A stretch of DNA of 64,000 nucleotides from Hymenobacter psoromatis (GTDB lineage Bacteria; Bacteroidota; Bacteroidia; Cytophagales; Hymenobacteraceae). Position 1 is the stretch's first letter, and each line of letters begins with the position of its first letter. Under the pieces are notes generated by a model, which was given only the letters and a program-made list of their open reading frames with translations, was not told where the DNA came from and did not search any database. The translations under genes were made by a program, and so were the position numbers. The stretch is from assembly GCF_020012125.1 (NCBI RefSeq), contig NZ_JAIFAG010000001.1, positions 2,046,001 to 2,110,000 on the forward strand, read 5' to 3'. Of the stretch, positions 60,156 through 64,000 are shown piece by piece.

Positions 60156-60632
60156 TTAGCCGAAGATGTCAGCCAGCGGGATTTCTACGCCTAGCACCGC
60201 ATCCAACACGGCGCTATCGCTGGCGAAAGAGTGGTAAGCCGTGGGACCAGTAAACACTGCGATGGTTCCCACTGCTGGCAGCACCAGCCAGCACGAGCGC
60301 ACCCCGGCCGCCAGAAAAAGCCGGGCTTTTTCGAGTAGCGAATCTAAATCCTGCTTGGGCGATAAAATCTCGATGGTCGTCAGCGGGGCCTCCTTTACCC
60401 ACAAAATATCCTGCTGCATATCGGGCGTAAGCTTTGGAAAAATGGCTAAGTCCAGCACCAGTTTTTTGCCGTTTAATTCCAGATTTAACTCAGATGTGAT
60501 GGTGTGCGTCCGGCGTAGGCGGTTATTAAGCTCGGTAATTAAATTACTCTGCACAATACTGTGATTAAAGCTAGGCATAGGTTTGCCGCGTTCGAGTTCG
60601 TAATCGGAAAGATGGGTTTGCAGCGCTTCCAT
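60156..60632 (-). CDS. Uma2-family (DUF820) PD-(D/E)XK nuclease-like protein
   Basis: 158 aa with the Uma2 core: SELNLELNGKKLVLDLAIFP (catalytic Asp), TTIEILSPKQDLDSLLEKARLFLAAGVRSCWLVLP (Glu-x-Ser and Lys). The family has a restriction-endonuclease-like fold but its biological role is not established; copies are numerous in cyanobacteria and Bacteroidota. Less GC-rich than its neighbours. Convergent with the T9SS gene, divergent from the phosphohexomutase gene. Confidence 0.85.
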   Translation of the reverse strand: MEALQTHLSDYELERGKPMPSFNHSIVQSNLITELNNRLRRTHTITSELNLELNGKKLVLDLAIFPKLTPDMQQDILWVKEAPLTTIEILSPKQDLDSLLEKARLFLAAGVRSCWLVLPAVGTIAVFTGPTAYHSFASDSAVLDAVLGVEIPLADIFG

Positions 60633-60755
60633 AGGTACCTGGTTTTTTCAAAGATAACCAGCCCGGCCACAATTCGTTTCGTAAGAGGAAGCACGGCCGC
60701 AACCGGCCGCCGCGCCTATTTTTACAGCTTCACCATTCCTTATTTGTTCTTTCTC

Positions 60756-62492
60756 ATGCCTCTCTCCCCCGACGTTCAGCAGCGCATCAATACCTGGCTC
60801 ACGCCCGCCTACGATGCTGATACCCAAGCCGAAATCAAACATTTAGTTGATACGCAGCAGGACGACCAGCTCAACGATGCATTTTACCGCTCGCTGGAAT
60901 TCGGGACCGGGGGCCTGCGCGGCATTATGGGGGCGGGCTCGAACCGCATGAACCGCTACACGCTGGGCATGGCTACCCAGGGCTTGTGCAATTATTTGAA
61001 GCTGAGCTTTCCTAATCAGGAAATTAAAGTGGCCATCGCCCACGACTCGCGCAATAACTCGCGCCTGTTTGCCGAGACGGTAGCCGCCATTTTCTCGGGC
61101 AACGGCATTACGACGTATCTCTTTGACGACCTGCGCCCTACCCCCGTCTTATCCTTCGCCATCCGGCACCTGGGCTGCCAGAGCGGCTGCGTCATCACGG
61201 CCTCGCACAATCCCAAGGAGTACAACGGCTACAAGGTGTACTGGAACGATGGCTCGCAGGTAGTTTCTCCCCACGACAAGAATATTATTACGGAGGTAAA
61301 CCGAATTACCAGCCCCACAGAGGTAAAATTTGAGGCTAATCCCAGCCTGATTCATATCATTGGGAAAGAGGTGGACGATGCCTACCTGGCCGAGGTGAAG
61401 AAGCTGAGCATCAATCCCGCCGCCATTCAGCAGCAGCACGACTTGGGCATCGTGTACACGCCTATTCACGGCTCGGGTATTAAGCTGGTGCCGCCCGCGC
61501 TGGCCGAGTTCGGCTTTACCAATGTGAGCGTGGTACCGGCCCAGGACCAGCCCGATGGCAACTTCCCCACGGTGCAGTCGCCGAACCCGGAAGAAAAAGC
61601 CGCCATGCAAATGGCCCTCGACCAAGCCAAGACCCAGAACGCCGACCTCGTGCTGGCTACTGACCCCGACGCCGACCGCGTGGGGGTAGGCGTGAAGGAT
61701 GAAAATGGCGAGTGGGTGCTGCTCAACGGCAACCAGACCGCCGCGCTGCTAACGCACTATATTCTGTCGGCACGGGCCAAGGCCGGCAAGGCGCAGCCCA
61801 ACGATTTTATCGTCTACACCATTGTGACGAGCGATATTCTGGGCGACATTGCGCACCGCTACGGCGTGAAGTACTACCGCACGCTGACGGGCTTCAAGTA
61901 CATCGCGGGCCTCATTCGGGAGCTGGCGGGGCAGGAAAATTACGTGTGCGGCGGCGAGGAAAGCTACGGCTTCCTCATCGGCGACTTCGTGCGCGACAAA
62001 GATGCCGTAACGGCTTGCGCTCTCGTGGCCGAGATGGCCGCCGTAGCCAAAGGTCAGGGCCGCACCCTGTACCAGGAAATGCAGCAGATGTACGCCGAGT
62101 ACGGCCTCTACGTGGAAGACCTCATCTCACTGACTAAGAAAGGCCAACGTGGGGCCGAAGAAATCAAAGAAATGATGGTGGATTTGCGCAAAAACCCGCC
62201 CAAGATGCTAGCTGGCTCGCCGGTAGTTGAAATCCGCGACTACCAGACCGAAAAAATTCACTATCTCACCACCGGCCAATCGGGAGGTACCGGCGTGGAA
62301 AGCTCCAATGTGCTGCAATTCATTACTGCCGCCGGCGACAAAATCTCCGCCCGCCCCAGCGGCACTGAGCCTAAAATCAAGTTCTACTTCAGCGTGAAGG
62401 AACCGCTGGCCTCTATTGCTGACTACCAGGTTACCCACCAGAAAGCGGAAGCCAAGATTAAGCAGATTATCGAGGAAATGCAGCTGAAATAA
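60756..62492 (+). CDS. Phospho-sugar mutase (phosphoglucomutase/phosphomannomutase)
   Basis: Interconverts hexose 1- and 6-phosphates; 578 aa, the long PgcA/PGM2-like type. The phospho-serine loop is TASHNP (S150), the Mg loop DPDADR (D303, D305, D307), the sugar loop GGEESYGF and the phosphate-binding RPSGTEPKIKFY. The ATG at 60756 starts MPLSPDVQQRI as expected; upstream frame is an artefact. An inverted repeat begins 9 nt after the stop. Confidence 0.93.
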   Translation: MPLSPDVQQRINTWLTPAYDADTQAEIKHLVDTQQDDQLNDAFYRSLEFGTGGLRGIMGAGSNRMNRYTLGMATQGLCNYLKLSFPNQEIKVAIAHDSRNNSRLFAETVAAIFSGNGITTYLFDDLRPTPVLSFAIRHLGCQSGCVITASHNPKEYNGYKVYWNDGSQVVSPHDKNIITEVNRITSPTEVKFEANPSLIHIIGKEVDDAYLAEVKKLSINPAAIQQQHDLGIVYTPIHGSGIKLVPPALAEFGFTNVSVVPAQDQPDGNFPTVQSPNPEEKAAMQMALDQAKTQNADLVLATDPDADRVGVGVKDENGEWVLLNGNQTAALLTHYILSARAKAGKAQPNDFIVYTIVTSDILGDIAHRYGVKYYRTLTGFKYIAGLIRELAGQENYVCGGEESYGFLIGDFVRDKDAVTACALVAEMAAVAKGQGRTLYQEMQQMYAEYGLYVEDLISLTKKGQRGAEEIKEMMVDLRKNPPKMLAGSPVVEIRDYQTEKIHYLTTGQSGGTGVESSNVLQFITAAGDKISARPSGTEPKIKFYFSVKEPLASIADYQVTHQKAEAKIKQIIEEMQLK

Positions 62493-62501
62493 GCGCTACT
62501 G

Positions 62502-62615
62502 GTCATGGAGAGCGCAACGAAGTGAAGCGCGACAATCCTTCCTTCACGTTAGGGTTACTAATCCAACGTGAAGGAAAAATTGTCGCGCTTCACTTCGCTG
62601 CGCTCGCTATGACCA
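62502..62615. repeat. Inverted repeat of the GTCAT family between convergent genes
   Basis: Long interrupted arms: GGTCATGGAGAGCGC, AAGTGAAGCGCGACAAT and TTCCTTCACGT on the left, complements on the right ending ATGACC at 62615. It is exactly 9 nt from both flanking stop codons (62492 and 62625). Confidence 0.92.
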
Positions 62616-62624
62616 TTAAGTACT

Positions 62625-63431
62625 TTACGCCCGCTGCATTTGCAGCTGCTTCACCTGCTGCGTGAGGTCCAGCACCATGCTGGCTAGGTGCTCCAACGAT
62701 ACGCCGCCGATGGGGAATGCACTGCTGATATAGCTCTTAGCTTCCCAGATTTCGAGCACGTCCTCGGCTTTGAGGTCGTAGGGCGAGTACACGGGGTTGT
62801 CGGAGTGCAGGGCAAATAAGTGGCTCTGCTTGAGCTTGTTGAAGACGCGCTTGAACACAATGCCGTCCTTCTGGCTCACCACGATGCAGGGCGTACCATC
62901 CTTGATGTTGCTCCAATCGTCCACGTAGCGGCCCACGATGGTGGTGCCGCTGGCGAGGGGTAGCATCGAGTCACCCGCGATTTCGAAGGCCCGGTAGGTG
63001 CCGGTGCTGGCCAGCATGGGCAGCCGGAAGCGGGGTAGCTCCTCAATAAACTCGCGGTCGGCGTAGCCGTTGAGGTAGCCGGCGGCGGCTTTCAGGGGCA
63101 CTAGCTCAATATTTTCCTTATTATCGGAGCCAACCGTGAAGGCTAGTACGCGCAGGGGCTTCTCTTCGGGCAACTCATCGGTGAGGGGGCCGGCTTCGCG
63201 CAGGGCAGCGGCGGTTTTGGCGTTCTTGCGCTTCGTAAAGTCGGTGGTCGCCAGCGAGTCGAGCGGGATGTTAAAGAGCCGGGCCATGTTAACGAGCGTG
63301 GCCAGACGTGGCTCGGCGCGGCCTTCTTCGTAGGCCCCTACCAGAGAGCGCTTGATGTTCAGCTTATCAGCTAGTTGCGCTTGCGTGAGGCTCAGCTCGC
63401 GGCGCCAGAATTTGAGGTTGGTATTAATCAT
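62625..63431 (-). CDS. LexA/CI-like regulator: HTH plus S24 autopeptidase
   Basis: 268 aa. XRE-type HTH at 5-60 (LSLTQAQLADKLNIKRSLVGAYEEGRA), linker, and an S24 peptidase domain. The self-cleavage apparatus looks complete: A117-G118 in KAAAGYLNG, nucleophile S155 (GDSMLP) and K194 (VFKRVF), with spacing near that of LexA. The C-terminal tail (LDLTQQVKQLQMQ) is a short coiled coil. Such regulators respond to RecA filaments or other stress; no phage genes are near. Targets unknown. Confidence 0.87.
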   Translation of the reverse strand: MINTNLKFWRRELSLTQAQLADKLNIKRSLVGAYEEGRAEPRLATLVNMARLFNIPLDSLATTDFTKRKNAKTAAALREAGPLTDELPEEKPLRVLAFTVGSDNKENIELVPLKAAAGYLNGYADREFIEELPRFRLPMLASTGTYRAFEIAGDSMLPLASGTTIVGRYVDDWSNIKDGTPCIVVSQKDGIVFKRVFNKLKQSHLFALHSDNPVYSPYDLKAEDVLEIWEAKSYISSAFPIGGVSLEHLASMVLDLTQQVKQLQMQRA

Positions 63432-63504
63432 AATGAAGGAAAACGAAGGGAGAAAAAGCCCAACGCGGCGGGCACGCGACGCACACTTTTCGGCAACACT
63501 GGCC

Positions 63505-63534
63505 GCAAGTTACTAATTCCATTAGACTTGCCAA
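63505..63534 (-). promoter_or_regulatory. Possible promoter of the LexA/CI-like gene
   Basis: Minus-strand TTGG (63531-63534), 18-bp spacer, TAACTTGC (63505-63512, imperfect TAnnTTTG), giving a leader of about 70 nt. Low certainty. Confidence 0.3.
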
Positions 63535-63587
63535 CGCTGCTAGCGTCAGAATTGTTGGGCGCGGCCGTTTTTTTATCGAAAAAGCCC

Positions 63588-63613
63588 AAAAAAACCGTTC
63601 TGGCTCAGAACGG
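63588..63613 (-). terminator. Terminator downstream of the SemiSWEET gene
   Basis: Minus-strand CCGTTCT-GAGCC-AGAACGG followed by seven T residues. It lies beyond the inverted repeat at 63647-63770, so this gene has both kinds of 3' structure. Confidence 0.88.
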
Positions 63614-63646
63614 TGGTTGAGCTTAATAATGCTTGCAAATGTCTCC

Positions 63647-63770
63647 GATAAAACGAAGAACGTCATGCTGAGCCTGTCAAAGCACCGCTACTGCGCCGAG
63701 AGAATTAGTAATTCCAATGACTGCGGTAGAGATGCTTCGACAAGCTTAGCATGACGTTCTTCGTTTTATC
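63647..63770. repeat. Inverted repeat of the GTCATGCTGAGC variant
   Basis: 27-bp arms: GATAAAACGAAGAACGTCAT... at 63647 and the complement ending CGTTTTATC at 63770, with internal TGTCAAAGCA/TGCTTCGACA pairing. It starts 3 nt after the SemiSWEET stop. Confidence 0.92.
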
Positions 63771-63773
63771 GTC

Positions 63774-64000
63774 CTACCCCGCCTTGCCAGGGGCGGCCCG
63801 GCCGGGTGCTGCGAAATAGTGCTTAAAGAATATGAGCAGCACCGTGAAAAACAGATTGATGGCGTTGCCGAGCAGGATGGGAAGATTGTGTTCCGCCATT
63901 CCGTACACGAGCCATAATACCATTCCGCTGGCTCCTACCCCCAACATGGGGCCGCTCAGGTCGGCGGCCGAGCGCGTTTGCCAGGTATGCACCACCTGCG
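63774..64000 (-). CDS. SemiSWEET-family sugar transporter, 5' end outside window
   Basis: Partial gene: the visible 75 codons enter from the right edge without a start. QVVHTWQTRSAADLSGPML matches the PQ-loop following helix 1 (PQ-x-x-x-TW-x-T/K-SA-x-D-x-S), followed by helices 2 and 3 (LGVGASGMVLWLVYGM; LPILLGNAINLFFTVLLIFF). SemiSWEETs are three-helix proteins that dimerise to move sugars across the inner membrane. The C-terminal tail is Ala/Gly/Pro-rich. Confidence 0.85.
   Translation of the reverse strand, partial: QVVHTWQTRSAADLSGPMLGVGASGMVLWLVYGMAEHNLPILLGNAINLFFTVLLIFFKHYFAAPGRAAPGKAG

Noticed and set aside
62625..63431. Prophage repressor
   Set aside because: No integrase, structural or lysis genes lie within view; flanking genes are housekeeping.
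837..63940. CTACCCC words as Shine-Dalgarno-related or start-site signals
   Set aside because: They occur mostly inside genes in several frames and both orientations, with no fixed distance to starts.

Overview
The window looks like a chromosomal segment of a high-GC member of the Bacteroidota, most likely Hymenobacter or a close relative. The evidence is: a C-terminal domain of the gliding-motility (CHU_C) type and a type IX secretion sorting domain, a TonB-dependent receptor paired with a DUF4249 lipoprotein, DUF4468 and BFN proteins, and repeated TAnnTTTG-type -7 promoter elements in place of TATAAT. No phage, plasmid, insertion sequence or CRISPR array was seen. Genus assignment is inference from gene content.

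Layout. 1-5 kb: an Mla-type ABC ATPase, an FAD-dependent reductase, fabG, a DUF4262 gene, a YiiX-like gene broken by an amber codon, and an XRE regulator beside an 82-bp palindrome. 5-8.3 kb: an unknown secreted protein divergent from a histidine kinase/response regulator pair, with a four-fold GTTAA array between them. 8.4-14 kb: a large membrane-anchored VWA-like protein, a small membrane protein, an RluE-type pseudouridine synthase coupled to an alpha/beta hydrolase, and a ChaN/EreA-like secreted protein. 14-26.3 kb: two paralogous heavy-metal RND efflux operons (outer-membrane factor, membrane-fusion lipoprotein, CzcA-type pump), each preceded by the same kind of 11-bp-phased TTAGAA array. 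26.7-31.4 kb: a gliding-type secreted protein and a second two-component system, the natural candidate regulator of the efflux operons. 31.5-38.5 kb: etfBA, a BFN/UVR protein, an aminotransferase, a cytochrome b561, a TetR regulator, small secreted proteins and tRNA-Ser. 38.5-44.5 kb: asparaginase, TatD, an acetyltransferase, a glycosyltransferase, an EthD protein, a Crp/Fnr regulator, a polysaccharide deacetylase and thioredoxin. 44.6-53 kb: TonB receptor/DUF4249, purine nucleoside phosphorylase, an M1 aminopeptidase and SppA. 53-64 kb: two glycosyltransferases, VanZ, GH3, OsmC, secreted and small membrane proteins, Uma2, a phosphohexomutase, a LexA/CI-like autocleavable regulator and a partial SemiSWEET.

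The most unusual aspect is non-coding. First, sixteen long inverted repeats lie outside genes. Fifteen of them begin within about 0-14 nt of a stop codon, and nearly all lie between co-directional genes, while canonical hairpin-plus-T-run terminators close the operons. Six are AT-rich and built from short reiterated words that differ from element to element. A further element of the same design lies in frame inside the polysaccharide deacetylase gene. Second, three promoter regions carry helically phased direct-repeat arrays (10 or 11 bp) typical of OmpR-family operators. Third, several genes have a -7-like element only 4-6 nt before the start codon, predicting leaderless or nearly leaderless mRNAs. 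Fourth, a CTACCCC/GGGGTAG word recurs dozens of times in and between genes.
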